From: Candidatus Eisenbergiella stercoravium
GTDB lineage: Bacteria > Bacillota > Clostridia > Lachnospirales > Lachnospiraceae
Direction of reading: 5' to 3'
NCBI GenBank assembly: GCA_019113175.1
Contig: DXHY01000059.1
Span: 124,001-188,000 of the forward strand
Length of the DNA stretch: 64,000 bases
Shown here: in pieces, positions 32,107 to 42,002 of the stretch
Position numbering within the stretch: position 1 is the first letter of the stretch
How the letters are laid out: each line of letters starts with the position of its first letter
Position numbers and translations under genes: made by a program
The notes under the pieces: generated by a model
Seen by the model: only the letters and a program-made list of their open reading frames with translations
Databases searched by the model: none
What the model was told of the DNA's origin: nothing

Positions 32107-32144
32107 TCTCCTTTTCTTTTTTAAACGAACCGCATTATTCCGCC

Positions 32145-33407
32145 TTACAGCGGACCACTCGATTTCTCCGCCTTCAGCTCCTGCTCCGTCAGTCCTTCCT
32201 GAGCGAGCATGGTCTGAAGAACGGAAATATCCGTCGCAACGTCCCAGGCCGTGTCCTCAAACAGACTGTCCAGAAGCTTTTCAAAGGCCAGGTTCAGCGT
32301 GTCCAGCGTTTTCTCGATTTCCTGCTTGCCATTCCGTATATTTTCTCCCTGAACGGGCTGTCTGTCCAGCTCCTCATAGGCATCCAGCAGCTTCACCGTA
32401 GTTGGAAGATAATAGTCCATAAACCGGCGCAGCTCGTCCGCGCAGTCAGGATGCTCCTTCACCCGTTCAAAAATACGCTCCACGATGGTCTGCATATGAG
32501 AAATCTTATTGGAAATTTCCTCTCCGGGAATTGCATCGTTGCTTTGTTCGATCTTCTCGATGTAAGCCCTTCCGGCCTCCATCATCTTTCTCACTTCCTC
32601 AGAAAGCCCTTCGTTCTCTTCTCTGGCCCTCTGAGCCCGTTCCTGTTCCTCCCGCCGGCGGAGCTCCAGCTGCTTCTCGCTTTCCAGATACTGCCTGTAG
32701 GTGTCCTCACTGATGATCAGACAGGTTTCCTGTCTGTCCAGATGTCCCTGCTTAAACCAGCGGGACGAAATCATTTTCTGCAGATCGTTCTTCACGAAAC
32801 GTCTGGACTTTCCCACCTGTTCGGCCAGCTCCTCGATGCCGCAGTAGGTGCGGCCGCGCAGCGCTTCCACGTACCGGTCGAACCGCTTTGCCTTTCCCAG
32901 AAATCCCTTCCCGGCCCATGCGGCTGCCGCGGAGGCAATCAGAATGATGATCAGGATGCCGCTCATGGCTGTAAGGATTGTCCCTGCCAGCCCCGCAAGA
33001 TGCATGATGAGAAAGACGAGGAGCGCTATGATGCAGCCTCCCCCTATGGTACAGCCGATGGCCAGAAGCGCAACCCCTCCCGCCCTGGTTCCGAAGGTTT
33101 TCGCGAACAGGGGGTTCTGGCTCAGAAAGCCGCAGGCGCCCCCGTAAGGGCCGCCTGCCTGCTGGAAAGAGCCGCCGGCAGACCTCGAAGGATCTCCTGC
33201 GTTCCGGCTTCCGGGCATCCCCTGTCCCCGGTTCTCTCCCGTGAAGCCTTCCACGCCCTTTTTCAGGCTGTCGCTCAGATTCTCCAGACCGTCCGTCACC
33301 GTGCGGCGGATGTTTTCATCCAGCCGCTGAAAGTTTCCGGAATTTACCGCGTCATCCACCATCCGGCGGATATCGTTTCCCAAATCGCTCCAATCATGAT
33401 AATCCAT
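32145..33407 (-). CDS. xpaC: XpaC-family 5-bromo-4-chloroindolyl phosphate hydrolysis protein
   Basis: A 420-residue protein. N-terminal 110 residues are soluble and Gly-rich; two membrane helices follow (about 112-165: LLAIGCTIGGGCIIALLVFL and GILIIILIASAAAAW); the C-terminal part is a coiled coil (EKQLELRRREEQERAQRARE). It matches the XpaC family by its membrane pair and the VEALRGRTYCGIEELAEQVG segment. Function is unknown beyond the historical phosphatase phenotype. It pairs with telA. Confidence 0.82.
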   Translation of the reverse strand: MDYHDWSDLGNDIRRMVDDAVNSGNFQRLDENIRRTVTDGLENLSDSLKKGVEGFTGENRGQGMPGSRNAGDPSRSAGGSFQQAGGPYGGACGFLSQNPLFAKTFGTRAGGVALLAIGCTIGGGCIIALLVFLIMHLAGLAGTILTAMSGILIIILIASAAAAWAGKGFLGKAKRFDRYVEALRGRTYCGIEELAEQVGKSRRFVKNDLQKMISSRWFKQGHLDRQETCLIISEDTYRQYLESEKQLELRRREEQERAQRAREENEGLSEEVRKMMEAGRAYIEKIEQSNDAIPGEEISNKISHMQTIVERIFERVKEHPDCADELRRFMDYYLPTTVKLLDAYEELDRQPVQGENIRNGKQEIEKTLDTLNLAFEKLLDSLFEDTAWDVATDISVLQTMLAQEGLTEQELKAEKSSGPL

Positions 33408-33449
33408 TTTGCCAAATCCTTTTCCCTGCTGTTTCCGGGCCGGTGCCCG

Positions 33450-35759
33450 TCAGGACAGCTTCCAGATATCCTCGTTGTATTCCCGGATGGTCCGGTCGGA
33501 AGAAAAGTATCCGGACTTCGCAATGTTGACCAGCATCATTCTCTTCCATTTTTCCTGATCCCTGTAATCCTCCAGCATGCGGTCCTTCACCGCAATATAT
33601 TCTTCCAGGTCCAGAAGCGTCATGAACCAGTCCTTATTCAGAAGCTCCTTATAAAGCCGCTCCAGATTTTCCTTATGGCCGCAGGCAAGAGCTTCCTTTC
33701 CGACGATGAAATCCACCGCCTCTTTGATCACAGGACTCTTCTCATAATATTCTCTGGACACATAGTCCGCCTTTTCATAATGTCTGATGACCGTCTCGGA
33801 ATCCTTTCCGAAGATATAAATATTGTCATCTCCCACCAGCTCATGAATTTCCACGTTCGCACCGTCCGCCGTTCCCAGCGTAACCGCTCCGTTTGCCATG
33901 AACTTCATGTTGCCCGTTCCGGACGCCTCCTTGGACGCCAGGGAGATCTGCTCGGAAATATCGCAGGCCGGGATCAGCTTCTCCGCATAGCTCACGTTAT
34001 AGTTTTCCACCATCACTACCTTCAGATAAGGGCTCACCAGCGGATCGTTGTTGATGATCTTCTGCAGCACCAGAATCAGATGAATGATGTCCTGGGCGAT
34101 CACATAGGCAGGCGCGGCCTTCGCTCCGAAAATACAGGTGATCGGTGTGGAAGGCTTCTTCCCTCTTCTGATCTCCAGATACTTGTGGATGATGTACAGG
34201 GCGTTCATCTGCTGGCGTTTATACTCATGCAGACGCTTGATCTGAATATCAAAAATGGATTCCGGATCGATGGACACGCCTTCCTTTTCCTGAATATATG
34301 CGGCGAGCTTTTTCTTGTTATCCTTCTTGATCTGACAGAGCTTTTCCAGGAACTCTCCGTCATCCTTATATTCAAGCAGCTTCTCCAGCTCCTGCGCATT
34401 CTTGTGGAAGCCGTCTCCGATCGCCTCCGTAATCAGCTCCGCCAGCGGCCGGTTGCAGGAAAGCAGCCATCTGCGGAAGGTGATGCCGTTGGTCTTATTG
34501 TTGAACTTTTCCGGATATATCTCATAAAACGGATGCAGCTCCGTTTCCTTCAGAATCTGCGTGTGGATCGCCGCCACACCGTTTACGGAAAAGCCGTAAT
34601 GGATATCCATATGCGCCATGTGAACACGGTCGTCCTCATCGATGATATAGACGGCGGGATCGCTGAATTTCTCCTTCACCCTTCTGTCCAGCTCCTCAAT
34701 GATGGGAACGAGCTGAGGCACCGCTTTTTCCAGATAGGAAAGCGGCCACTTCTCCAGCGCCTCCGCAAGGATCGTATGATTGGTATAGGCACAGGTACGG
34801 CTCACCACGCTGATCGCCTCATCCATGGTAAATGCCTTATCCTCCACCAGAATCCGGATCAGCTCCGGGATGATCATGGACGGATGGGTGTCATTGATCT
34901 GAATGACCGCAAATTCATCCAGATGACGCAGGTCATTGTGCTTTTCCTTCATTTCCTTCAGGATGAGCTGCGCGGCATTGCTCACCATGAAATACTGCTG
35001 GTAGATGCGAAGCAGATTTCCCGCCTCATCAGAATCATCCGGATAGAGGAACAGGGTCAGGTTCTTATCCACCGCCGTCTTGTCAAAAGTGATGCCTTCC
35101 TTTACCAGTCCCTCGTCCACCGATTCCAGATCGAACAGACGGAGCTTGTTCACGCCGCTGTCGTAGCCGATTACATCGATATCATACAGTCTGGAGGTCA
35201 CCTTCTTCTCTCCGAAATAAACGTCGAAGGTGGTGCCCGTTCTGGTCAGCCAGGAATCCGGCTCAATCCACGCATCCTTCTCCGCAGTCTGAAGGCCATC
35301 CACAAATTTCTGACGAAACAGGCCGAAATGATAGTTCAGGCCAATTCCCTCTCCGGGCAGCCCCAGCGTGGCAATGGAATCCATGAAGCAGGCCGCAAGC
35401 CTTCCCAGTCCGCCGTTTCCCAGAGACGGCTCCGGCTCCGCATCCTCGATTCTCGCCATATCCTTTCCATGCGCCTTCAGGATGGAATCCACCTTATCAT
35501 AGATTCCCAGATTAATCAGATTATTGGAAAGAAGCTTTCCAATCAGAAATTCTGCGGAGATATAATAAACCTTTTTCTTACCGTCAATGGGGATCGTCGC
35601 CTCCATCATTCCCTTTACCAGATTCAGGATCACGTGGTACAGCTCCGCGTCCGTACAGTCCTCCAGACTCTTTCCGAAAGCCTTTTCAGCAAGGCTGACC
35701 ATCTCCTGCTCCATCTTCACTTCCAGGATCTCTCTCTGAAGAGTGTCCATAACTGTCAT
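33450..35759 (-). CDS. glgP: Glycogen/starch/alpha-glucan phosphorylase
   Basis: A 769-residue GT35 phosphorylase, slightly shorter than usual (about 800-840). [19 protein letters not shown] and the PLP-binding [15 protein letters not shown] (Lys) are intact. It releases glucose-1-phosphate from glycogen or maltodextrin. GAGGTTGAA precedes the ATG. It lies downstream of a LacI-type regulator that may control it, and upstream of xpaC-telA. Confidence 0.95.
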   Translation of the reverse strand: MTVMDTLQREILEVKMEQEMVSLAEKAFGKSLEDCTDAELYHVILNLVKGMMEATIPIDGKKKVYYISAEFLIGKLLSNNLINLGIYDKVDSILKAHGKDMARIEDAEPEPSLGNGGLGRLAACFMDSIATLGLPGEGIGLNYHFGLFRQKFVDGLQTAEKDAWIEPDSWLTRTGTTFDVYFGEKKVTSRLYDIDVIGYDSGVNKLRLFDLESVDEGLVKEGITFDKTAVDKNLTLFLYPDDSDEAGNLLRIYQQYFMVSNAAQLILKEMKEKHNDLRHLDEFAVIQINDTHPSMIIPELIRILVEDKAFTMDEAISVVSRTCAYTNHTILAEALEKWPLSYLEKAVPQLVPIIEELDRRVKEKFSDPAVYIIDEDDRVHMAHMDIHYGFSVNGVAAIHTQILKETELHPFYEIYPEKFNNKTNGITFRRWLLSCNRPLAELITEAIGDGFHKNAQELEKLLEYKDDGEFLEKLCQIKKDNKKKLAAYIQEKEGVSIDPESIFDIQIKRLHEYKRQQMNALYIIHKYLEIRRGKKPSTPITCIFGAKAAPAYVIAQDIIHLILVLQKIINNDPLVSPYLKVVMVENYNVSYAEKLIPACDISEQISLASKEASGTGNMKFMANGAVTLGTADGANVEIHELVGDDNIYIFGKDSETVIRHYEKADYVSREYYEKSPVIKEAVDFIVGKEALACGHKENLERLYKELLNKDWFMTLLDLEEYIAVKDRMLEDYRDQEKWKRMMLVNIAKSGYFSSDRTIREYNEDIWKLS

Positions 35760-35836
35760 TTCAACCTCATTTCTGCGCGGTCCATTTCTGTCAGAAGCCT
35801 GCGGATGCCGCGCGCACAGGCCTCCAAAACAATTTT

Positions 35837-36826
35837 TCAGGATATCACATCCTGATACTGCATTCTTATGATCTGATGGTCCAGCACCATGCGTCTTCCG
35901 GCGCCTCCTTCCAGGAGCCTTCCCATCTCATCCATCGCTTTACTGGAAATCCGGTAAAAATCCTGCTTTACCGTATTCATCTGCATTCCCGCATATCCCA
36001 TCAGCGTAATCCCGTCAAAGCCGCATACCGGTCTGAAAATATCCATCTCCTGCAGCGCCCGCATGGCTCCGATCGCCATCAGATCCGATGCGCACACGAT
36101 CACATCCACATCCCGCGCATACCGGAAGGTCAGCTCACGGGCCTTTTTCTCGCTGAAATCCCCCTTCTTAATCAGAAGGGACAGCTTCTCCTCCCGCGCG
36201 AGCCGCTGCATACCGGCCAGCCGCTCCTGCGTCACATAACCATCCAGCTTTCCGGAAATATATAATATGCTCCTTCCGCCGTTTTCCAGAACGGTTTTTC
36301 TGGCCACATCATACTGCGCCTGTTCGTGATCCACCTGAATGGAGGAGGTGGTTTCATTTACAATCGGAACATCTACCACCACGATCTTAAACCGCTTCTC
36401 CTCGATCAGCTGATGCAGAACCATATCCTCCATTCCCATACCGTAAATGATAATTCCCTCAATACTCTGGGAACGGAAATAGTCTTCGATCTCCTCCGCA
36501 TTCCAGTCACGGATCATGGAAAAAAATATGGTGATCACATCCAGCTTTTTTTCCACCGCTCTGTTAATGGCGCCGGACAGATACTGCATGTTGATCTCAT
36601 CCACCGCCTGCGTTTTCGTATTCAGCTTGATCAGAAGTGCAACCCTTCCGGCCTTCTTCGAAGACAGTGCGGACGCAATGGGATTGGGCGTAAAGTTCAG
36701 CTCCTTTACCGCCTCATTCACCCTTTCCCTGGTCTCCTCACTGACGTTCGGATAACCGTTGAGCGCCTTGGACACCGTGGAGATCGCCACCCCTGCCCTT
36801 CGGGCAACATCCTTTATGGACGACAT
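35837..36826 (-). CDS. LacI-family transcriptional regulator
   Basis: A 329-residue regulator. N-terminal HTH ([20 protein letters not shown], then [14 protein letters not shown]) and a periplasmic-binding-type effector domain. It is the first gene before glgP, so the effector is probably an alpha-glucan breakdown product (inference). A perfect palindrome GGAAAACGTTTTCC lies in its own promoter, indicating autorepression. Confidence 0.92.
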   Translation of the reverse strand: MSSIKDVARRAGVAISTVSKALNGYPNVSEETRERVNEAVKELNFTPNPIASALSSKKAGRVALLIKLNTKTQAVDEINMQYLSGAINRAVEKKLDVITIFFSMIRDWNAEEIEDYFRSQSIEGIIIYGMGMEDMVLHQLIEEKRFKIVVVDVPIVNETTSSIQVDHEQAQYDVARKTVLENGGRSILYISGKLDGYVTQERLAGMQRLAREEKLSLLIKKGDFSEKKARELTFRYARDVDVIVCASDLMAIGAMRALQEMDIFRPVCGFDGITLMGYAGMQMNTVKQDFYRISSKAMDEMGRLLEGGAGRRMVLDHQIIRMQYQDVIS

Positions 36827-36900
36827 TTTTCAATCTTTCCTCCTGTATCCCGTATTTCCTGATTCCGCCGAAGCAGTGGAACTGTCACAGCTGGAAAGCA

Positions 36901-36966
36901 TATGGGAAGGCGTTGGAAAACGTTTTCCCATAGAGTCAGCATACTATCATACCCATCTTTTGTCAA
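36901..36966 (-). promoter_or_regulatory. lacI-type gene promoter with LacI-class operator
   Basis: Minus-strand -35 TTGACA (36961-36966) and -10 TATGCT (36938-36943), 17 bp apart. GGAAAACGTTTTCC (36915-36928), a perfect palindrome with a central CG typical of LacI-family sites, lies just past the transcript start; TATGGGAA/TTCCCATA (36901-36908 with 36925-36932) overlaps it. Confidence 0.7.
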
Positions 36967-36970
36967 GGAG

Positions 36971-37010
36971 CGAATCCTTAAGAAAAATGAACGAATCCTT
37001 AAGAAAAATG
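36971..37010. repeat. Two 19-bp tandem repeats upstream of the lacI-type promoter
   Basis: CGAATCCTTAAGAAAAATG occurs at 36971-36989 and again at 36992-37010, a 21-bp period (two helical turns). It starts 4 bp upstream of the -35, a good position for an activator dimer pair or an UP-like element. Confidence 0.7.
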
Positions 37011-37070
37011 GCCGGACAGAGAGAAGAATTTCCCCTTCCCGATTCCCGCGGTACAGTGCCGTTCATAACG

Positions 37071-37107
37071 AAAAAAACCGCCGCAAAACAATCTCATTCT
37101 GCGACGG
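37071..37107 (-). terminator. Terminator of the HEAT-repeat gene
   Basis: On the minus strand CCGTCGCA (37100-37107) pairs with TGCGGCGG (37078-37085; one G-T pair), followed by T7 (37071-37077). Confidence 0.75.
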
Positions 37108-37144
37108 TAATTACCTATATAAACAGAGATTATAGACAGAGCTC

Positions 37145-37483
37145 TTATACTCTGGTTCCCTTTGCCTGATTGAGAGCTTCCTGAATCTGCTTCTTGGCAT
37201 CTGCATCCTGCTCTACGGCAAGCTGATGTCTTACTCTGGTCTTCATGTACTCCGTATCGATGATAAGCGCTGCCTGGCAGGCTGCGATTCTGACCCTGGC
37301 GTCCGGATGATCCAGATAATGGGTGATCTTGTTCGCTGAATCCTCATCGCCGATTCCGCCGAGAGCCTTCAGAGCTTCAACCAGCACCTCGCTGTCAGCC
37401 TTGTCCATGATCTTGATGATGGGACCTGATTTCTTCTTCTCTGCATATTTTGCAATCTTTGCTTCTTCTTTCTGATCGTTCAT
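37145..37483 (-). CDS. Small HEAT-repeat protein
   Basis: About 112 residues. Two to three helical repeats are seen (DSEVLVEALKALGGIGDEDS; DARVRIAACQAALIID), matching HEAT_2/PBS-lyase-type repeats used for protein binding. It is very Lys/Glu/Ala-rich. Start at 37483 behind AGGAGG. Partner and role are unknown. The 360 bp between it and the phosphofructokinase gene hold only that gene's terminator and an AT-rich stretch with a TACAAT box (minus strand). Confidence 0.75.
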   Translation of the reverse strand: MNDQKEEAKIAKYAEKKKSGPIIKIMDKADSEVLVEALKALGGIGDEDSANKITHYLDHPDARVRIAACQAALIIDTEYMKTRVRHQLAVEQDADAKKQIQEALNQAKGTRV

Positions 37484-37722
37484 AATTCTGCCTCCTGATA
37501 ATATTAGGAAGCCGCCCGCCCCTCTGGCATCCCCGGGATTATCTGTCATGGTAGCCGGTGCTCTTCCGTTGATATTTTTAATTGTAGACCCATTTTGTGA
37601 ACATTCTGTGTCCTGTGGATAAAAAGACTATAAACCGGAGTAAAAAATCTTATTTTTCTCAAAACCATCGGCACTTTGTCCAAAAACAACTGCATAGACG
37701 GCCACCCGTCGGGCTTATCGCT

Positions 37723-37759
37723 CAAAAAATGCGGGATGTCCGAAAATCGGACATCCCGC
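37723..37759 (-). terminator. Intrinsic terminator of the phosphofructokinase gene
   Basis: On the minus strand GCGGGATGTCCGA pairs with TCGGACATCCCGC (37731-37759, 13 bp, loop TTT), followed by A and T6 (37723-37730). Confidence 0.92.
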
Positions 37760-37843
37760 AGGATTCTCATTGATTTTTTCTGATTGTCACATATCCTCAT
37801 CAGAGGCGCCTTCCCGCCGCAGAGGACGCTGTTTTATCAGAAA

Positions 37844-39073
37844 TTATTTTCTTACCAGATGACGCGGAACGCCGTTTACGAACAGAGGCTGAAGCTCGCC
37901 CATGATGAGCGGTCTCGCGTAGTTGATATAGCCCTCGTTCACATCACAGCCGTCCTCGGTGATCCACTCTGCGGGAACCGGTCTTTCCACGTTCGCAATC
38001 GCGTGGATATCGTAAGCGCTGGTGCCGCACTGATAAGGATCGTCTCCGTTGCGGTTCAGCGTGATCATCATGCCGGTCTTTCCTTCTTCAGCAGCCTTTA
38101 CCGCATCATATCCAACCTGGAATGCTTCGTTGATATCGGTCAGGGAAGCCAGATGCGTAGCGGCACGCTGCAGGGTGGAGAACTCTACCGCACGGGTCTT
38201 CAGGCCGGTCTCAGCCGCAACCTTGTTGGCAAGGGTAGCCGCACAGCCGGAAAGCTGCTTGTGGCCGAAAGCATCCACGAAATCGGAAGCATTGCCAAGC
38301 TCGCATACGAAACGGCCGTCCGCCAGAGCAACGCCCTCGGATACAGCGATTACAACGGAGGACTTGGTCGCCGCAAGATATTTTACCTTCTCCATGAACT
38401 TGTCCATATCAAAGGTTACCTCAGGCAGATAGATCGCATCCGGGCCGGAGCAGTCATCTCCGCGGCTCAGAGCTGCCGCTGCGGTCAGCCATCCTGCATG
38501 ACGTCCCATGATCTCAACGATGCAGACGGTGGGCTTCTCCACGCCGAAGGACTCGTTGTCACGGATGATTTCCTTCATGCTGGTAGCGATATATTTTGCC
38601 GCGGAACCATAGCCGGGGCAGTGGTCGGTTACAGGCAGATCGTTATCAATGGTCTTGGGAACGCCCATGAAACGCTGCGGCTTGTTATGTGCCGCCGCAT
38701 AATCGGACAGCATCTTCACCGTATCCATGGAATCATTTCCGCCCGCATAGAACAGGCACTCGATATCATGCTTCTCCATGATCTCGAAAACCTTCTCGTA
38801 CACATCCTCATGACCTTCAATCTTGGGCATCTTGAAACGGCAGGAGCCGAGGAATGCGGAAGGGGTTCTCTTCAGAAGCTCGATTCCGGTCTCGTCATCC
38901 AGATACTCACCGAGATCGATCAGGTTGTCCTGCAGGAAGCCCTGAATGCCGTGTACCATACCATAGACCTTCTTTACGCCAAGCTTCTTGGCCGCCGCAT
39001 ATACGCCGGCAACGGAAGAGTTGATGACAGCGGTCGGTCCGCCGGACTGTCCAACTACAATGTTTCCTTTCAT
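37844..39073 (-). CDS. 6-phosphofructokinase, probably PPi-dependent
   Basis: A 409-residue group II PFK. GGNDSMD replaces the GGDGS of ATP enzymes, and PKTIDNDL has Lys where ATP enzymes have Gly; both point to pyrophosphate as phosphoryl donor. GRHAGWLTAAAAL and VEFSTLQRAATH are family segments. It catalyses the reversible fructose-6-phosphate/fructose-1,6-bisphosphate step of glycolysis. Transcribed alone from a strong promoter and closed by a strong terminator. Confidence 0.9.
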   Translation of the reverse strand: MKGNIVVGQSGGPTAVINSSVAGVYAAAKKLGVKKVYGMVHGIQGFLQDNLIDLGEYLDDETGIELLKRTPSAFLGSCRFKMPKIEGHEDVYEKVFEIMEKHDIECLFYAGGNDSMDTVKMLSDYAAAHNKPQRFMGVPKTIDNDLPVTDHCPGYGSAAKYIATSMKEIIRDNESFGVEKPTVCIVEIMGRHAGWLTAAAALSRGDDCSGPDAIYLPEVTFDMDKFMEKVKYLAATKSSVVIAVSEGVALADGRFVCELGNASDFVDAFGHKQLSGCAATLANKVAAETGLKTRAVEFSTLQRAATHLASLTDINEAFQVGYDAVKAAEEGKTGMMITLNRNGDDPYQCGTSAYDIHAIANVERPVPAEWITEDGCDVNEGYINYARPLIMGELQPLFVNGVPRHLVRK

Positions 39074-39152
39074 TTTGACATCTCCTTTTTCTTTGTTTGA
39101 AGTTTGAATGTCTCCGCCCTGCCCTCAGACAGCACGGTCTTTTTCGGAAAAG

Positions 39153-39225
39153 CCCCGTTTTTCCGGAAAAAACAGGGTTTTTCCGAAATCGTTAAAATTA
39201 TAGCAGATTCATTTCTCTATTACAA
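39153..39225 (-). promoter_or_regulatory. Phosphofructokinase promoter and leader hairpin
   Basis: Minus-strand -35 TTGTAA (39220-39225) and -10 TATAAT (39197-39202), 17-bp spacing. About 13 nt after the start, CCCTGTTTTT pairs with AAAAACGGGG (39153-39177, one G-T pair), followed by CTTTTCC; this may be a weak attenuator or a 5' stabiliser. Confidence 0.7.
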
Positions 39226-39249
39226 GAGGTTTGTCGCAGCCCGAACCGG

Positions 39250-40470
39250 TTAAATGTTGCAGCCTGAATCGGTTAAAATCCTCCCAAGCTCCTCCTCCGG
39301 CATTCCGAGCAGCTCCGCCAGCCCGTCCGCCGTTCCGTTTTTCTGATAAAACAGAACCGCCATGCGGTTTCTCTGCTCCAGAAGGCGGCTGTTCTGCTCC
39401 TCCAGAGTCCGCTTTTCCCCGGCCAGACTCCGGTTCGTATCCTCCAGACTCTGATTCTGATCCTCCAGGCCCCGGGTCTGCTCCGAAAGCTTCCGGTTGT
39501 CCTCCTTCAGATCCGCTATTGTACTGAGAATATCTTCATGGTCCATCTGTGCAAGCACTCTGCTGAACATACTGATCAACTCCTCCGGTTTTTCCTGAAA
39601 GCCCGCAAGGTCCCTGTAATATTCCGAAAATTCAGGGAAGGCCGTGATGATGCGGGCAATGTCAACGGGATCGTCGGAGCTCAGAAACATGAGCCATGCC
39701 TCCAGCTCCTCCTTGATCTCATGCACGATATTGTGAAAAATATCGAGAGAGATAAAAATATATTCCTGCAGCAGATTCAGGGAAATCCCCGTGTCAAAAA
39801 CCTGGGACGCCCGGTGTATATAATAATCGGAATAACGGCTGAACTCACCGCTGCTCTTTTCCATGATCACAATGGTATAAACCTTCGAAAGCTGCCGGTA
39901 GGAAAAGATCATATTTTCCTCCGCGGCCCTGCGTCTGGCCCGGGAATACTGACGCACCACCATCTCTGAGGAATAGCAGGCCGCCCTCTGCCCCGGAAAA
40001 CCATAAGGCGCCTTCTGAATCTCCACATCGCAGAGCGCGCCTGATGAAAGCTCCACCAGAATATCCATCACCACCAGCGACATTCCTTCATGAAAACGCG
40101 GGGCTTCCGGCGAAAGGACCTGGCGGATCTTCACCTTCTCCTTCAGGATCCCGGAAATCATCCGTTCCAGGCGTTCCGGATGCAGCTCCGGGTTAAAAAC
40201 AAACTTGAAAAAAGGATCGTAGGTGATCTTTAATCCTCTCTGTCCCGTGCAGAAATCCAGAAATTCCTTTCTCAGACGCGGCGGCAGATCAAGGAACTGC
40301 CCATAAGCCTCCGGCTCCTTCTCCAGACGGAAAAGCAGCTTTCTTACCGCCAGCCTCCCTGCTTCCTCCTTCTGCGCCTTTTCCCATTCTCCCCTTTCTT
40401 CCCGGAATTCCGCCGTCTCCTCCATCAGCCTGCGGCTCTGCCTTTCCAGAACCGGATAATCATAAAACAA
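39250..40470 (-). CDS. Rpn/PD-(D/E)XK nuclease family transposase-like protein
   Basis: About 406 residues. Residues about 85-260 match the PDDEXK_2/Rpn family (DPFFKFVFNPELHPERLERM; VMDILVELSSGALCDVEIQK, where D and E-x-Q are catalytic). The C-terminal 100 residues are a coiled coil with repeated ED.N.SL units ending in a short helical domain. Start is a TTG at 40470, since GAAGGAGGG precedes it. These proteins cut DNA and promote recombination; no terminal repeats of a transposon are seen around it. Confidence 0.8.
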   Translation of the reverse strand: MFYDYPVLERQSRRLMEETAEFREERGEWEKAQKEEAGRLAVRKLLFRLEKEPEAYGQFLDLPPRLRKEFLDFCTGQRGLKITYDPFFKFVFNPELHPERLERMISGILKEKVKIRQVLSPEAPRFHEGMSLVVMDILVELSSGALCDVEIQKAPYGFPGQRAACYSSEMVVRQYSRARRRAAEENMIFSYRQLSKVYTIVIMEKSSGEFSRYSDYYIHRASQVFDTGISLNLLQEYIFISLDIFHNIVHEIKEELEAWLMFLSSDDPVDIARIITAFPEFSEYYRDLAGFQEKPEELISMFSRVLAQMDHEDILSTIADLKEDNRKLSEQTRGLEDQNQSLEDTNRSLAGEKRTLEEQNSRLLEQRNRMAVLFYQKNGTADGLAELLGMPEEELGRILTDSGCNI

Positions 40471-40662
40471 AATTCCAATCCCTCCTTCGCGCCGGGTCAA
40501 ACCGGACCGACAGACGAAGAAAAGAAACTCCCGGACATGGTTTTTCCCGTTTAAAATATAAAAAAGATGCAGGAAAAAAATAATAGAAAAATAAAGAAAA
40601 TAAAGACTTGCATGTCAGACGGACTATCCATCCGCCGACTGCCAGGCAGGACGATCCATCCT

Positions 40663-40685
40663 GAAAACGGCACAGAACCGTTTTC
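40663..40685. repeat. Intergenic hairpin similar to the gltB-gltD array
   Basis: GAAAACGG (40663-40670) and CCGTTTTC (40678-40685), loop CACAGAA. The same stem with a similar loop occurs at 54964-54985. It lies 50 bp past the YczE-like gene, without a T-run on either strand. The rest of 40501-40734 is AT-rich with no gene. Confidence 0.5.
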
Positions 40686-40734
40686 GGATCTCCCGCTGTG
40701 AAAAAAGCATAGCACATACTTCCGGGGAAAGCAA

Positions 40735-41388
40735 TCATTTTTCCCAGAATCTTCCAAGCAGCCTGTTCATCTGCTTTGCCACCAGGCCGACGCAGAGAGC
40801 CGCTGCGACGGTTCCCTCCCGGACGCCGTGAAGGCCTCCCAGAAAAAGGAAGGAAAGCACGCAGGCCGTGAGCACCAGCGTTACGTCAAAGGCAATTTTC
40901 ATATTTCCGAATTTTACCGGAACCACCCGGCAGATCGCCAGAACCAGGCCCTCTCCTGCCAGGGTGACCACGCCGGCCGTCACCTCCATGCTGACTCCGC
41001 AGCCCACCAGCAGGATCCCCACGATGCACAGAAGCACCTGCTGCCAGTACGCGGTGCAGGAAATTCCGCCCACAGCCCAGATTCCCAAATCCGTCAGGCA
41101 GCCGAACAGAATTGCCACAGGAAGCTGAAGAAGCTGAATCGGATCATAGCGTCTGCGCAGGATCAGAATCTGAAGGGCGATGAATACGCAGTGCATCACG
41201 ATGGTCGCCGTTCCCACCGTAAACGGCGTGAACATGCTGACCACATAGGGCACGCTGGAAATTGGAGAGGTACCCAGATCCGCCTTCACGGAAAAAGCCA
41301 CGCCAAAGGCCATCACCGCCAGTCCGGCGCATAAAAGAAGATATTGTTTCAGAAGCTTCATCATCCGTTCTTTTCTCTTCATTTCCAT
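40735..41388 (-). CDS. YczE/YitT-like integral membrane protein
   Basis: About 217 residues with five predicted helices. The N-terminal GLAVMAFGVAFSVKADLGTS followed by PISSVPYVVS is typical of the YczE/YyaS group, proposed transporters of unknown substrate. Two in-frame ATGs (41388 and 41382) could start it; the second has better spacing to GGGAGG. It follows the MarR regulator by 13 bp and is probably its main target. Confidence 0.82.
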   Translation of the reverse strand: MEMKRKERMMKLLKQYLLLCAGLAVMAFGVAFSVKADLGTSPISSVPYVVSMFTPFTVGTATIVMHCVFIALQILILRRRYDPIQLLQLPVAILFGCLTDLGIWAVGGISCTAYWQQVLLCIVGILLVGCGVSMEVTAGVVTLAGEGLVLAICRVVPVKFGNMKIAFDVTLVLTACVLSFLFLGGLHGVREGTVAAALCVGLVAKQMNRLLGRFWEK

Positions 41389-41401
41389 TTCCTCCCGTTC
41401 C

Positions 41402-41815
41402 TTATTCCCGGAAAGCCTCCGGTACCTTTTCCAGAAGCGCCTTCAGCGTTTCTCTCTGCTCTTCCGTAAGCGATGAGAGTACCTGTTTTTCGGCATCCTC
41501 AAAAATGGCTTCCATTTTCTCCGCCATTTCCCGGCCTTCACCGGTTAACGTCACGTAAAGGGAACGTCGGTTTCCCTCATGCCGTTCCCTCCGAACCAGT
41601 CCCGCTGCCTCCATCCGGTTCAGAATGCTTCCGGCCGTGGCCGGTTCTATCTCACAGCAGGATGCAATCGTTTTCTGATCGCTTTCCCCATACTGAAACA
41701 GATATTCCAGCACCTTCGGCTGTCCGGGCGTCAGGCCGAGCTCTGCCGCCCGGCTCATGATGCTGCGGTGCATGCGGGTGTGCGCTTTCATCAAAAGATA
41801 GTGCAGAGATTCCAT
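41402..41815 (-). CDS. MarR-family transcriptional regulator
   Basis: About 137 residues. Winged-helix core: LTPGQPKVLEYLFQYGESDQ; IEPATAGSILNRMEAAGLVR; the wing RRERHEGNRRSLYVTLTGEG. Start at 41815 is likely, though the ribosome site (GGAAAGGAC) is rather far; a TTG at 41845 is an alternative. It precedes the membrane-protein gene and has a perfect inverted repeat in its promoter, so autorepression relieved by a small molecule is expected. Confidence 0.88.
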   Translation of the reverse strand: MESLHYLLMKAHTRMHRSIMSRAAELGLTPGQPKVLEYLFQYGESDQKTIASCCEIEPATAGSILNRMEAAGLVRRERHEGNRRSLYVTLTGEGREMAEKMEAIFEDAEKQVLSSLTEEQRETLKALLEKVPEAFRE

Positions 41816-41861
41816 GATGTGGGAGTCCCGTCCTTTCCTGTACAAAATACTTTTCCATAGT

Positions 41862-41933
41862 TAATAAGCCTTGAAATAATAAGAAGGCTTATTATTTCAA
41901 GGCTTATTATAATCTCATTCTTTTTTCTGTCAA
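41862..41933 (-). promoter_or_regulatory. MarR gene promoter with perfect 22-bp inverted repeat
   Basis: Minus-strand -35 TTGACA (41928-41933) and -10 TATAAT (41906-41911), 16-bp spacing. Immediately downstream, 41862-41883 and 41888-41909 are perfect inverted repeats (22 bp, 4-nt centre) built on AAGCCTTGAAATAATAAG. They cover the end of the -10 and the transcript start. Confidence 0.75.
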
Positions 41934-42002
41934 GGACTGTCGTAAGCTTTCCAATGAAAGTTTGTTTTCCAAAATAACTTTCCCATGTTTTAATCAATCT
42001 TT

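Noticed and set aside
31878-35855. A 1325-codon open frame on the plus strand opposite xpaC and glgP
   Set aside because: It is the reverse shadow of two well-supported genes, has no family motifs and reflects codon bias on the other strand.
37546-37800. An 84-codon minus-strand frame between the HEAT protein and phosphofructokinase genes
   Set aside because: It overlaps the phosphofructokinase terminator and has no ribosome site or family similarity.
39250-40470. The Rpn-type gene as part of an intact transposon
   Set aside because: No terminal inverted repeats or target duplication could be found around it; the family is often found as solitary genes.
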